A stretch of DNA of 64,000 bases, taken from Candidatus Planktophila sp. Lineage in GTDB: Bacteria; Actinomycetota; Actinomycetes; Nanopelagicales; Nanopelagicaceae. This document shows positions 27,163 to 36,464 of this stretch, one piece after another; the stretch's first letter is position 1, and each line of letters opens with the position of its first letter. A program made the position numbers and the translations under genes. The DNA lies in contig JAUXRP010000040.1 in the NCBI GenBank assembly GCA_030681675.1, positions 342,557 through 406,556 on the forward strand. The letters are read 5' to 3'. The notes beneath the pieces are model-generated. The model was not told the DNA's origin and did no database searches. It saw only the letters and a program-made list of their open reading frames with translations.

Positions 27163-27955
27163 TCAGAGCCTTAGCTGCACTTAATTCATCAGCAAGCACA
27201 ATGGTATCTGGATGCGATTGAAGTAAAGTGATCGGATAACTCACACTCAAAGGCCCTTTAACAAATTGATAAATTGCTTCATTTTGGCGAATACCACCAT
27301 CGCAATATAAGCGAACTTTTTTTGAAGAGAGAATTAAATCCATCCCAATCGTTACTGCTAATGTAGGAAAATCTGAGAAATTTCCTCCGGCAGATCGCAG
27401 AGCATTTATCACAAAAGTTTCTGGAGTAAGTGATACAACTCTTGTTTTGGAGTTAGCAAACTCTTCAATAGAAATCGCGCCATATTTTGAAACGGGGGGT
27501 TCATTAAATGCAATGTGTCCATTTACGCCGACTCCTCCATAACAGACATCAACTCCACCTAAATTATTAAAAAAACGTTCCGTCCGATCGATATCGAATG
27601 GGTCGGGAACCACCCATTGTGCCTCACTAGGCCGTAATTCAATATCTAACGAGTTTAGAAATACTTCAAACGAGCCTTTAAAACTTAACGAGTGGCTTGT
27701 CGGAAGTGGTCGACCTTGCCAGTCCAAGTACTCATCCATGAGGGAGATAAAAACTCCTTGAAACGAAATCCTTTCGCTGTTGCATATTGCTGCTAAGAGT
27801 GGGTAGTGAGCAACTGGCCCAACTGGGAATATCAGCTTTAGCTCCCGCCCATCTCGATGTGCTTGTTTGATTTCATCGGCTATTTCTCGGGCAAAACTGG
27901 CATAAACATCCTGTGGTTCAGGAACAACTACTAACCGTGCCTTCACACATTTCAC
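27152..27955 (-). CDS. Glucosamine-6-phosphate deaminase-like protein
   Basis: 267 residues with the NagB fold: LMDEYLDW near residue 95 (proton-transfer Asp), GGVGVNGHIAFNEP near residue 145 and LTPETF. In E. coli NagB the sequence is NDGHIAFNEP and the Asp (141) helps sugar-ring opening with His143; here it is Asn. The protein may be a slower deaminase or an isomerase for another phosphosugar. Linked to nagA by overlap. AAAGGTG precedes the ATG. Confidence 0.8.
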   Translation of the reverse strand: MKCVKARLVVVPEPQDVYASFAREIADEIKQAHRDGRELKLIFPVGPVAHYPLLAAICNSERISFQGVFISLMDEYLDWQGRPLPTSHSLSFKGSFEVFLNSLDIELRPSEAQWVVPDPFDIDRTERFFNNLGGVDVCYGGVGVNGHIAFNEPPVSKYGAISIEEFANSKTRVVSLTPETFVINALRSAGGNFSDFPTLAVTIGMDLILSSKKVRLYCDGGIRQNEAIYQFVKGPLSVSYPITLLQSHPDTIVLADELSAAKALNVN

Positions 27956-28072
27956 CTTTCATGGCCATTAACGAGCAGGAGCGTGGCTAGCCCCGGGCTT
28001 AAGTAACAGTTTGATAAAGGTACCCAAATACAATTGACTTGGATAGGCTAAAGGTGGCACCCTCCTCCAAGA

Positions 28073-28081
28073 GGTCTTACC
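28073..28081. promoter_or_regulatory. FadR-type operator before isomerase operon
   Basis: GGTCTTACC, in the longer context AAGAGGTC-N2-ACCACT, lies just upstream of the GGAGG ribosome site of the isomerase gene. It matches the site at 36421-36429 at 16 of 18 positions, indicating one GntR/FadR-family regulator, most simply the product of 32752-33468. Confidence 0.6.
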
Positions 28082-28093
28082 ACTGGAGGTTAA

Positions 28094-29494
28094 ATGAGCA
28101 CCGTTGCTCTCGTTGCATTAGCGCGACCTACCTTTGATCTCACGTGCGCACAGGCTAATTTCGATAGCGCGAGGTCATTACTTCTCGAACTCGGTGCGCA
28201 AGTGGTCGGACCAGCAGAGCTCGTAATGACCCCTGAGGATGTTGCTGCAGTCACACTTCCTCCAGCCGATCTACATATTCTATTTATGGCCTCATTTTCA
28301 GATGCATCACCAGCCGTTGAACTTCTCGGAAAAGTTAAAGGCCCGATTCTTGGCTGGTCAATGCGAGAGCCTGGAGCCGTGGGAGAGCGGCTGAAACTCA
28401 ATTCAATGTGCGGAGTCAATCTTGCCGCACACGCTTTGATGAATGTTGGTCAATCGATGCGACATATTCATGGAAATGCAGATGAGCCTGACGTGCGCAG
28501 CGCGATCAAAGCAGCGCTCGCAGGAGAGCTACCAACTGCAGATGCTCCAAAGATTGTCTCTGGAGAATTTGCAACAGATGCCGTAGTTGATGCTGCATTT
28601 GCATGGCTTAAAGGAAAAAAGATTGGAGCGGTAGGTGAGGCTCCCAATGGCTTCACGCCATGCGTTTTTGATGGTCCACAACTGCAGAAACTCTTCGGTC
28701 TTGATGTTCGACAGATAACAATTGATGATGCTTTTGGAAGAATTTCTGAGGTAAGTGAAGATGCACGCGAACTTGCATACGCAAATGCAGTCTCCGCACA
28801 ACCATCACTTTCATCTGTCAATGTGATAGAGGCAAAGAAAGTTTATGGAGTCGAAGTTGCGTTAGATAACTGGCGAGTTGCAGAGTCATTAGATGCAATT
28901 GCAATTAGATGCTGGCCAGAGTTTCCTACAGATTTAGGTGCTTGCATTTGCTCATCCCTCGGTCGATTATCTGATCGCGGCACTGTTACAACGTGCGAAC
29001 GCGATGTGCTTGGAGCCGTCACGATGATGGTCTGCGAATCTCTGGGTTCGGATGAAAATTATTTAGTTGACATAGTGGACCTTGATGCCTCTCAAAATTT
29101 AGTACGTTTGTGGCACTGTGGATCCGCAGCCACAAAACTCGCAGCTGACCCAATGAATGCAACACAAACAACCCACTGCAACCGCAAACTAGGCGTTGCA
29201 GGTAACTTTCCGCTCAAGACCGGACCAGTAACACTGTTTCGAATTGATCGGGATGTAGATCCGAGCAACCGCACGGGTTTACGAATGGTTGTGAGCCGAG
29301 GGGAATCAATCCCTGCTCCCAATCACTTCCAAGGCAATACAGCCACGGTCGTCACTCAACCCGACGCCGCAGCTTTAGTAAATGGAATAGTCACTGGTGG
29401 ATACCCACATCACTTGGTAATCTCGTGGATCGATGTGCGTCCGGGTATTCGGCAGATGGCAAAGAAGTTAGGGATCCCCCTCACAGAATGGTAA
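28094..29494 (+). CDS. Sulfosugar (sulfoquinovose) isomerase candidate, L-fucose/arabinose isomerase fold
   Basis: 466 residues of the L-fucose/L-arabinose isomerase superfamily, with metal-binding Glu in the IRCWPEFP and CERDVLGA segments and His residues near the end (PNHFQGN, GGYPHHLVISW). By fold it is an aldose-ketose isomerase. It heads an operon of importer, FadR regulator, PfkB kinase and YihT/LacD-like aldolase, followed by suyAB. An SqvD-type isomerase converting sulfoquinovose to 6-deoxy-6-sulfofructose, as I recall for the actinobacterial sulfo-EMP2 route, fits best. An ordinary pentose or fucose isomerase is less likely. Confidence 0.75.
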   Translation: MSTVALVALARPTFDLTCAQANFDSARSLLLELGAQVVGPAELVMTPEDVAAVTLPPADLHILFMASFSDASPAVELLGKVKGPILGWSMREPGAVGERLKLNSMCGVNLAAHALMNVGQSMRHIHGNADEPDVRSAIKAALAGELPTADAPKIVSGEFATDAVVDAAFAWLKGKKIGAVGEAPNGFTPCVFDGPQLQKLFGLDVRQITIDDAFGRISEVSEDARELAYANAVSAQPSLSSVNVIEAKKVYGVEVALDNWRVAESLDAIAIRCWPEFPTDLGACICSSLGRLSDRGTVTTCERDVLGAVTMMVCESLGSDENYLVDIVDLDASQNLVRLWHCGSAATKLAADPMNATQTTHCNRKLGVAGNFPLKTGPVTLFRIDRDVDPSNRTGLRMVVSRGESIPAPNHFQGNTATVVTQPDAAALVNGIVTGGYPHHLVISWIDVRPGIRQMAKKLGIPLTEW

Positions 29495-29528
29495 ATCAAC
29501 CCACAAACCCTCGAAAGCAAGGACAACA

Positions 29529-30971
29529 ATGAAAACTAAAGGAACTAAAACCTTCAGCATGAGTCGCCTTGGAGCAGTAGCTGCAGTTGCATTTGCACTT
29601 GTCGCTACCACAGTTCCATCCGCGTTTTCAGCTGGAGAAGTATTCGGAAAAAAATGTTCGACGGAAGGAATCAGCACTGGAACCAGTTCTACTTCTCTTG
29701 TTTGTAAAGAAAATGCAGCGGGCAAGTTAACTTGGCAGCGAGTCCGACTCGCCAGTGGCAATGGTGCCCCTGTTGCAGCTCTTAGAGCTCTACCGGGAAC
29801 AATTGAGTTCCACCACTGGCGCGGTGCTGAAGATGGCAAAATCTTTGACGAGATAATTGCTCTCTTTGAGGCAAGAAATCCTGGCGCAAAAGTCAAGCAG
29901 GTCACTATGCCATCCGGCGACTACACGAACCTTGCATTTTCGAGGATTCGTTCAAATCCAAAGGCTGCCGTCTTCGCAACTTTCCGCGGCTCCCAATTCG
30001 CACAGTTCGCTAAAGGCGACTTGATGACGGATTTGAAAAATGAACGCTTTACTAGACAAAATGTAATTGCTACTGGTCTGACTGCAGGTCAGTATGAGGG
30101 TAAGCAACTAGGCATTCCATTGCATTACCTCTTTAATAATCCTGTCTACAACACAGAGATTTTTGCTAAGGAAAAATGGACACCCCCAACTAACTTCACA
30201 GGACTTCTTGCTTGGTGTAAGGCCGCCAAAACTGCAGGGTATACACCTTTAGCGTGGTCAGGTGGATTCCGTCCAAATGCTGGACAGATGCTCAACTCAA
30301 TGTTGATGAACTCAGCGCCAGATTATGCAACGCTTTTGCAGCGCATTGAAGATATCGATACTGGTAAAGCAGATTTACAAACTGCTTGGTTTAAAGACAT
30401 GGCTAATCGCTATAAGAAGATGGCTGATGCCAATTGCTTCCCTGACAATGCAACTGGAGTAACAGATGCCGCTGCATTAAACCTCTTTGCAACTGGAAAA
30501 TCTCCAGTTCTTCCAACAGGATCTTTTTCGATGGGATCAATTAAAGTCCTTAACCCTTCAATGGCTGGCAAGATGCAGCTTTTTTCACTCATAACAACGG
30601 ATGAGAAGCCTCAGTACGTTGGAATCCAAAACAACACATTCATTTTGAGTGTCAATAAGAACTCAAATGCAAGAGATCAAAAGATAGCAAGGGCATTTAT
30701 TTCATTCTTAATGACTGGTGAAATAGCATCTATTTATGCAAATGGAACCTCACAGCATGTAAATGTTTTAAATGTTACATATACGAATCAAGATTTGATT
30801 AATACTTCTATATGGCAGTCGAAGAAGACGCTTTTGGCACCACGCTTCAACTGGCTAAATCAGGGAGTGCGCGATCTAATGGAGGATGCCCTCATTGCTA
30901 TTGTGGGTGGTAAACCAATCGATGCTACTTTAGAAGATTACTCGAAACAGATTAAGCAAAAGCTAGGCTAA
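29529..30971 (+). CDS. CUT1-type sugar-binding protein with extra N-terminal Cys module
   Basis: A 480-residue family 1 solute-binding protein. A cleavable signal peptide (hydrophobic helix, then PSAFSA) is followed by a small two-Cys module of about 35 residues (GKKCSTEG ... SLVCKENAAGKLTW) before the binding-protein body begins near residue 95. The body contains IPLHYLFNNPVYNTEIF and FATGKSPVLPTGSF. There is no lipobox, so anchoring may involve the Cys module. It probably binds sulfoquinovose or its glycerol glycoside. The permeases follow; no ATPase is encoded nearby. Confidence 0.85.
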   Translation: MKTKGTKTFSMSRLGAVAAVAFALVATTVPSAFSAGEVFGKKCSTEGISTGTSSTSLVCKENAAGKLTWQRVRLASGNGAPVAALRALPGTIEFHHWRGAEDGKIFDEIIALFEARNPGAKVKQVTMPSGDYTNLAFSRIRSNPKAAVFATFRGSQFAQFAKGDLMTDLKNERFTRQNVIATGLTAGQYEGKQLGIPLHYLFNNPVYNTEIFAKEKWTPPTNFTGLLAWCKAAKTAGYTPLAWSGGFRPNAGQMLNSMLMNSAPDYATLLQRIEDIDTGKADLQTAWFKDMANRYKKMADANCFPDNATGVTDAAALNLFATGKSPVLPTGSFSMGSIKVLNPSMAGKMQLFSLITTDEKPQYVGIQNNTFILSVNKNSNARDQKIARAFISFLMTGEIASIYANGTSQHVNVLNVTYTNQDLINTSIWQSKKTLLAPRFNWLNQGVRDLMEDALIAIVGGKPIDATLEDYSKQIKQKLG

Positions 30972-30984
30972 CCCAATCTCAACT

Positions 30985-31923
30985 ATGAAGACGCTGAGTA
31001 GCCCCCTCAATAAAATGAGTGGGGCTACTCGTCGTTCCTCCAAAAATCGTCGTGCGGTCCAAGGATCAAAAACTGCTCTATATTGGATGTCAGCACCTGC
31101 ACTTGCTCTTTATGCGTTTCTATTTTTATTTCCAGTTTTGAGCAACTTCAGATATGCGCTCATGAAGTGGGATGGAATAGATGAGGGAGAATTTGTCGGT
31201 CTAGCGAACTTTAAAAAACTCGCGACGGATGATGATTTGGCAACTAAAGTTTTAGGTAACAACATTGAGTTCATGTTTTGGGTTGTCATTTTTCAGACTT
31301 TACTAGCCCTTCTCTTTGCAACTTATTTAGTTAAAAATACTCGAGCTAGCTTATTTTTTAGAACGCTATTCTTTTTCCCCACAATTCTCTCCTCAGTCTC
31401 TGTGGCCATGATTTGGCTCTTCCTTTATGACCCTAACTACGGCGCAATCAACTCAACTCTGGTACGTCTTGGGCTCGATTCCTTTGCGCTGAATTGGTTA
31501 GGTAGCGAAACATCCGCTTTATATGCGATTATCTTTGTTCAAGTTTGGTTTCACACTGGCCAAATGATGGTGATCTATATTGCAGGGCTCCAGCAGATCC
31601 CCGCTGAGCTCTATGAGGCAGCAAACGTTGATGGTGCAAGTCGATGGCAACAATTCAAATCAGTTACTTGGCCGATGGCACTTCCCACAAGCGCCGTGGT
31701 AGTTGCCTATACGACAATTCAATCTTTTAGAGCCTTTGATCTCGTTTATGCAACGACTCAAGGTGGTCCAAATAATTCAACATCAATTCTCACAACGATG
31801 ATTTTTCAGACAGCTTTTAATGAATTTAGATTTGGATATGCGGCGTCTCAGTCAATAATAATGATCATCATGATCTTCCTCATCACTGGTCTGCAACGTC
31901 GTATTTTACGGACTAGGTATTAG
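30985..31923 (+). CDS. CUT1 sugar ABC transporter permease (MalF/UgpA-like)
   Basis: 312 residues, about six transmembrane helices. The EAA loop reads LYEAANVDGASRWQQFKSVTWP, the contact site for the ATPase, and the pattern ends in DLVYATTQGGP. The N-terminal 30 residues are basic. It pairs with the permease that begins 9 bases after it. Probably imports the sulfosugar. Confidence 0.92.
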   Translation: MKTLSSPLNKMSGATRRSSKNRRAVQGSKTALYWMSAPALALYAFLFLFPVLSNFRYALMKWDGIDEGEFVGLANFKKLATDDDLATKVLGNNIEFMFWVVIFQTLLALLFATYLVKNTRASLFFRTLFFFPTILSSVSVAMIWLFLYDPNYGAINSTLVRLGLDSFALNWLGSETSALYAIIFVQVWFHTGQMMVIYIAGLQQIPAELYEAANVDGASRWQQFKSVTWPMALPTSAVVVAYTTIQSFRAFDLVYATTQGGPNNSTSILTTMIFQTAFNEFRFGYAASQSIIMIIMIFLITGLQRRILRTRY

Positions 31924-31932
31924 GGAGGGGAA

Positions 31933-32748
31933 ATGATGTATAAAATAACGCGTTGGATTGCCCTCTCATTTTTCTCTCTCTTGATATTGATTCCCAGCAC
32001 TATGGTCTTCTTGGGCTCCTTTAAGAGTGATTTAGAGATTTATGACTCTCCTATGGCATTACCGGTAAAGTGGACTCTAAATAATTACCAACGTCTTTTG
32101 GATGACGGTGACATCCTGATCAATTTCAAAAATAGCATAATTGTTACGTTTTTCTCAGTCGTAATTACTTTACTATTGGCGAGTATGGTTTCATTTGCGA
32201 TCGCTAGATTGATGAATGTTACGGGGAAAGTGCTTTTTGTTCTATTTTCACTCGGATTAGCAATTCCAGGCCAAGTAAATATAATTCCAATCTATTTACT
32301 TTTCAGCGACTTAGGTCTTACAAACACATATCATGGATTAATCGCAGTAAATATTGTGGCGACCTTGCCTATTTCTGTTTTTATCCTGACTTCATTTTTC
32401 CGTGAACTTCCTAATGAAATGTATGAAGTTGCATCTATTGACGGAGCATCACACTTTAGGGTTTTTAGATCTATAGCGGTACCTCTTTCAAGACCGGCTT
32501 TAGGAGCAACTTCTATTTTCCTCTTTGTTATTTGTTGGAATGATCTTCTATTCCCATTACTTCTAATTACTGAAAGTGCAAAGAAGACTTTGCCTCTCGC
32601 AATGCTGGATTACCGAGGAGAGTATGCTACAAGCTTTAGCATGATCTTCACGGCTGTCATGGTTGCGTCGATCCCGATGGTTGTGATGTATTTGGCGATG
32701 CAGAAGTCATTCGTTGCGGGTCTCACAGCGGGTGCCGTGAAGGGATAA
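31933..32748 (+). CDS. CUT1 sugar ABC transporter permease (MalG/UgpE-like)
   Basis: 271 residues, six helices, with EAA loop MYEVASIDGASHFRVFRSIAVPLSRPAL and the C-terminal FVAGLTAGAVKG typical of MalG-like subunits. AGGGAGGGG precedes two consecutive ATGs (31933, 31936). The regulator gene follows directly. As the operon has no ATP-binding subunit, a shared MsmK/UgpC-type ATPase from elsewhere must serve it. Confidence 0.92.
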   Translation: MMYKITRWIALSFFSLLILIPSTMVFLGSFKSDLEIYDSPMALPVKWTLNNYQRLLDDGDILINFKNSIIVTFFSVVITLLLASMVSFAIARLMNVTGKVLFVLFSLGLAIPGQVNIIPIYLLFSDLGLTNTYHGLIAVNIVATLPISVFILTSFFRELPNEMYEVASIDGASHFRVFRSIAVPLSRPALGATSIFLFVICWNDLLFPLLLITESAKKTLPLAMLDYRGEYATSFSMIFTAVMVASIPMVVMYLAMQKSFVAGLTAGAVKG

Positions 32749-32751
32749 TTG

Positions 32752-33468
32752 GTGAACAAGCGAGCAACAGAACTTCTTCCTCAACGAGCTGCAAAGATTG
32801 CACAGCAGCTTCTAGATATAATTGAAATTCAAAAATTAGAACCAGGTCACAAGTTGCCACCAGAACGCCAACTTGCGGAGATGCTAGAAGTAAGCCGCCC
32901 AAGTTTACGTGAAGCGTTACACATTTTGCAGGCACAAGGACGAGTACAGATTAAGCATGGCCAGGGGACGTTTGTACAAGAACCGGTAATTGCACAAGAG
33001 CTTCGGGCCTCGGTTATGTCAAAAACGCATGGTCTGAATGAATTATTTAATGCTCGAGAAGTTTTGGAAGTCCCAGCTTCAAAATGGGCCGCCGAGAAAG
33101 CAACAAAGGAGAACATCAGGCTACTTCGTGCAACCTTAAATCAAATTGACACTGTTACAGCATCCGAACCAATTGATTACGAGCAACTACAGACCTTAGA
33201 TGCCAAATTTCACTTAACAATTGTTGAAATTGCAGGAAATAGATTTATAAACCAAACTTTAAATGTGTTACAGGACGTGATGAAAATGTCTATGGAAACA
33301 ACTCTCCGATTGCCGGGACGCATGAAAATTTCTCGAAATGAGCATAGTGCAATTTTGGCGGCAATTGAATCTGGAGATGGCGACCTTGCATTAAAACTAA
33401 CATTGCAACACATAACTGGTGCTCGAGCCGTAGCTTTGGCGAATGCTCACGAAAAGAATCAACATTGA
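32752..33468 (+). CDS. GntR/FadR-family transcriptional regulator
   Basis: 238 residues. The N-terminal winged helix has LEPGHKLPPERQLAEMLEVSRPSLREALHIL, with the family's hallmark Arg and the RV-IKHGQGTFV wing. An all-helical FadR (FCD) ligand domain follows with Asp/His metal residues (DAKFHLTIVEIAGN, RNEHSAILAAIESGD). I chose GTG 32752 (AAGGGA 6 bases upstream) over TTG 32749. It probably represses or activates the sulfosugar locus through the GGTC-N-GACC sites at 28073, 36421 and 45403, with a pathway intermediate as ligand. Confidence 0.9.
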   Translation: MNKRATELLPQRAAKIAQQLLDIIEIQKLEPGHKLPPERQLAEMLEVSRPSLREALHILQAQGRVQIKHGQGTFVQEPVIAQELRASVMSKTHGLNELFNAREVLEVPASKWAAEKATKENIRLLRATLNQIDTVTASEPIDYEQLQTLDAKFHLTIVEIAGNRFINQTLNVLQDVMKMSMETTLRLPGRMKISRNEHSAILAAIESGDGDLALKLTLQHITGARAVALANAHEKNQH

Positions 33469-34358
33469 GCCAAATTGAAGTTGTTTGCGTCGGGGTAATA
33501 ACCATCGACACAATCGCACTTGTTGATGCCTACCCCGCTGAAGATGAGCGAGTTTTAGCTAAAGAAATTGTACGTGCCGGTGGGGGACCAGCTGCGGTAG
33601 CGGCGGTAGCACTTAGTCGCCAAGGTATTCGCACCGCAATTGCTGGAACTATTGGTGCTGATGCTGATGGCCTCGAAGTTATGAACATTTTTTCTCGTGA
33701 GAATATAGACACAACGGGAATTTCATTTGGTGAAAATGCAACTGCAGGTAGTGTCATCATTGCATCACGTGAGCACAACACTCGTGCAATAAGTACTCGC
33801 CAACCAATGAACCAGCAAGAGTTAAACCTGGAAGCGAAGAATTTAATTAGGCAAGCACGTTGGGTGCATGTGGATCATGTGGGTGTGGGGCAATTATTCG
33901 GTGCCGGTCTTACAAGGGGCATGGGACCACTAATTTCATTTGATGCTGGCTACGGAGCAGAAGAGTTTGACTCATCAATGGTCGACCTCTTCGTACCGAC
34001 AGATCGTCAAATTGCAGCTCGATATCCACATCTAGATTTTGCTACGGCTTTGGAAGATGACGCCACAAATGCTGGGAATATCGTTGTTGCGACTCGAGGT
34101 TCGGAAGGTAGTACTGCATTTTCGTCAGAAACTGGGCTAATTTCAACACCAGGATTTAAAGTCGATGTCAAAAGCACATTAGGTGCAGGCGATGTATTTC
34201 ATGGCGCTTTAGTTGCACAGCTGATTCATGGTCACCCTTTACAAGAGGCGATGCGTAGAGCAAATGCTGTCGCCGCACTTTCTTGCCGAGGTCTAGATGG
34301 TCAATCAATGATTCCAACAACAATCGAACTCAATGAATACCTGGAGGCGCAAATATGA
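33465..34358 (+). CDS. PfkB-family sugar kinase, sulfofructose kinase candidate
   Basis: 297 residues of the ribokinase/PfkB family. It has the N-terminal GGGPAAVAAVALSRQG and the C-terminal signature STLGAGDVFHGAL with catalytic Asp243. It starts with a TTG that overlaps the regulator's TGA and ends overlapping the aldolase. By position it would phosphorylate 6-deoxy-6-sulfofructose at C1 (YihV/SqiK role). The family alone would also allow other ketohexose or ribokinase substrates. Confidence 0.8.
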   Translation: MSQIEVVCVGVITIDTIALVDAYPAEDERVLAKEIVRAGGGPAAVAAVALSRQGIRTAIAGTIGADADGLEVMNIFSRENIDTTGISFGENATAGSVIIASREHNTRAISTRQPMNQQELNLEAKNLIRQARWVHVDHVGVGQLFGAGLTRGMGPLISFDAGYGAEEFDSSMVDLFVPTDRQIAARYPHLDFATALEDDATNAGNIVVATRGSEGSTAFSSETGLISTPGFKVDVKSTLGAGDVFHGALVAQLIHGHPLQEAMRRANAVAALSCRGLDGQSMIPTTIELNEYLEAQI

Positions 34359-35236
34359 GAGCACCACTTACCCATTTAGCTAGACCATCGGGTGCGCTCG
34401 CGATGGTTGCCGTAGATCAACGGGAGGCTTTGCGTGGAATGTTTGCGGCTCATCAATCTGCTCCAGTTACAGATGCACAGCTAACTCAGTTCAAAGTTGA
34501 TGTTGCGCGAGAACTTTCACCATTTGCATCGGCGCTTCTTGTCGATCAAGAGTTTGGCATTGATGCAATTATCGGCCAGAAAGCGCTCGCTGATACTTGC
34601 GGATTGATTGCAGCAGCGGATTTATTGGTAGGACCTCCAGGGGGAGCAGCTACAGAAACTGCAATTGATCCAGATGTAGACCCTCTTCGAATGCGAGATA
34701 TTGGGAGTGTGGGACTTAAGTTCCTAGTTTTGTGGCGCAACGATGAGTCGCCAGAGATTCGAGCGAAATTAGTGGAGGAATTTAATAACTTATGTGAAGT
34801 TTCAGAGTTGCCATCAATTATAGAAATCATTGTAAAGCCACCAATAGATTCATCAAGGAGTTTCAATCGTGAGGAGGAATTGATAATTGCTGCACGTGAA
34901 GCTGCAACATGGAAGCCAGATCTTTATAAGGCGGAGGTTCCATTCCACGGTGAAGGTAATCTAAACCTAATAACAAAGAATGCCGAAAGAATTTCAGAAG
35001 CCATCGGTTCGCCGTGGGTCGTACTCTCAAATGGCGTAAAGCAGCCATTTTTCAATGATGCTGTTAAGGCATGTGCAATGGGTGGAGCAAGCGGATTCCT
35101 TGCCGGTCGTGCAGTTTGGGCCGACATTGTGGGGGCGGCAGATATCCCTAAGTCGTTACGTGAAACCTCTATTCCCCGTTTACAACGGCTCGCTGAAATT
35201 GTTGACACCCATGCAAAACCTTGGAGCAATTGGTAA
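34355..35236 (+). CDS. Class I aldolase, YihT/LacD-like, sulfofructose-1-phosphate aldolase candidate
   Basis: 293 residues of the class I (Schiff-base) LacD/YihT-like TIM-barrel family. It contains VDQEFGIDAI, the conserved RMRDIGSVGLKFLVLWR and DLYKAEVPFHGEG, in which Lys192 lies where YihT has its Schiff-base lysine. It should cleave the phosphorylated sulfo-ketose to DHAP and 3-sulfolactaldehyde. It overlaps the kinase gene by 4 bases and abuts the convergent Gfo/Idh gene with no gap. Tagatose-1,6-bisphosphate aldolase is the main alternative, made unlikely by the suy genes. Confidence 0.8.
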   Translation: MRAPLTHLARPSGALAMVAVDQREALRGMFAAHQSAPVTDAQLTQFKVDVARELSPFASALLVDQEFGIDAIIGQKALADTCGLIAAADLLVGPPGGAATETAIDPDVDPLRMRDIGSVGLKFLVLWRNDESPEIRAKLVEEFNNLCEVSELPSIIEIIVKPPIDSSRSFNREEELIIAAREAATWKPDLYKAEVPFHGEGNLNLITKNAERISEAIGSPWVVLSNGVKQPFFNDAVKACAMGGASGFLAGRAVWADIVGAADIPKSLRETSIPRLQRLAEIVDTHAKPWSNW

Positions 35237-36340
35237 TTAGTTCCAGAGTTCTTTGATTTCAACTACTCGGCCTTCATTAATACTTTTGTGAGCAGCAAGA
35301 CCTGTAACTACGCTGGTCACCCCATCTTTTAAAGTAACTTCTGGACCAGTTGAATTCAAGATCGCGTCGCGAAACTTAGTATGTTCGATATATGAAGCAC
35401 CATAGTGGTGACCCATGTATTTAACATCGTAGTTGTGAACTATCTTCTGTTCATTTCCACGTGATCGGCTTGCACCACGTGACCAACCAGAAAGCTTGCC
35501 TATTGATTCACGACGAGAAGCACGCACAACTTGTGAAGGCAAGAAAGATTCAATCTTTCCTTCATCTCCGACAATAGTCAGAATCTCTTTATCAAAAGAT
35601 CCCTCACCAAACATGCATAGATCTAACATTCCGCGAGCACCATTTGCATACTCCAAAACAACATAGGCGTTATCTAACATGTTCGCTTGTTTGCCATCAT
35701 ACTTTTCATCTAGGTGGTTAACACTTTGTCCACCTGATGCAAAGACACGGATTGGTTGTTCGCCAATGACGATGTCCATCAAGTTGAAATAGTGGCAGCA
35801 CTTTTCAACCAATGTTCCGCCTGTGCGATCTGCAAAGCGATTCCAGTTATCAACTTTTGGGTAAAAAGGTTCGCGGTGTTCGCGAATTGACACCATATGT
35901 ATTTTTCCAGCATCGCCTTCTTTTGCTCGGGCAATAGCCTCAGCAACAGGTGGCATAAATCGGTATTCAAGCCCCATCCACGTCATGGCGTTACGGTTTT
36001 CATCCCAGCTAAGTATTGATTTCAAATCTTCGATAGTTGTTGCGAGTGGTTTTTCGACAAAGACTGCTAAATCAGTGGAAAGAACTTCCTTCAAAATACT
36101 TGCATGAGTGTCATTTGGAGTCGCAATTACAACCGCATCGACTAACCCTGAATCTAGAAGCCCACGGTGATCGCTAAATACCTTTGCGCCAGAGGCCATG
36201 GAAAGGGCCGCTTCCTGAGATGGAATGTGAGGGTCGCTGATAGCGGTAATTGTCGCCCCATCCATGAGTTTGATGTTTTCAATGTGCTCACGCCCCATGC
36301 TGCCTACGCCAATAACGCCGTACCGAAGTTCAGTTTTCAT
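35237..36340 (-). CDS. Gfo/Idh/MocA-family protein, candidate NAD-dependent sulfoquinovosidase
   Basis: 367 residues: Rossmann half with VIGVGSMGREHI and EKPLATT, then the C-terminal alpha/beta half with GGTLVEKCCHYFNLMD. NAD-dependent glycosidases (families GH4, GH109 and the more recent GH188 sulfoquinovosidases, as I recall) share this fold, oxidising the sugar transiently at C3. Placed between the sulfosugar aldolase and suyA and sharing their operator, it may release sulfoquinovose from its glycosides. A simple sugar dehydrogenase is the alternative. Confidence 0.68.
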   Translation of the reverse strand: MKTELRYGVIGVGSMGREHIENIKLMDGATITAISDPHIPSQEAALSMASGAKVFSDHRGLLDSGLVDAVVIATPNDTHASILKEVLSTDLAVFVEKPLATTIEDLKSILSWDENRNAMTWMGLEYRFMPPVAEAIARAKEGDAGKIHMVSIREHREPFYPKVDNWNRFADRTGGTLVEKCCHYFNLMDIVIGEQPIRVFASGGQSVNHLDEKYDGKQANMLDNAYVVLEYANGARGMLDLCMFGEGSFDKEILTIVGDEGKIESFLPSQVVRASRRESIGKLSGWSRGASRSRGNEQKIVHNYDVKYMGHHYGASYIEHTKFRDAILNSTGPEVTLKDGVTSVVTGLAAHKSINEGRVVEIKELWN

Positions 36341-36347
36341 GGTTACA

Positions 36348-36429
36348 GGTTAGACCACTGGCCGAATTTTCGGCATAGGGGTAGACGAAACGCGCTCGTC
36401 TAACCTAGAATCTGTCAAGAGGTCAGACC
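36348..36429. promoter_or_regulatory. Divergent promoter with three GGTTAGACC/GGTCAGACC boxes
   Basis: GGTTAGACC (36348-36356), its partial inverse GTCTAACC (36398-36405) and the perfect palindrome GGTCAGACC (36421-36429) lie between the Gfo/Idh and suyA genes. TAGACG (36382) and TAGAAT (36406) could be -35/-10 for suyA. A FadR-type regulator is indicated. GCCGAA-TT-TTCGGC (36361-36374) is a further small palindrome. Confidence 0.6.
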
Positions 36430-36464
36430 ACTACCCAACTTAGGCGAGAAAGGCACGTGTAGTT

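Noticed and set aside
28094..29494. L-arabinose or L-fucose isomerase in an ordinary sugar pathway
   Set aside because: No ribulokinase, epimerase or fuculose aldolase; the kinase/aldolase/suy context favours a sulfosugar.
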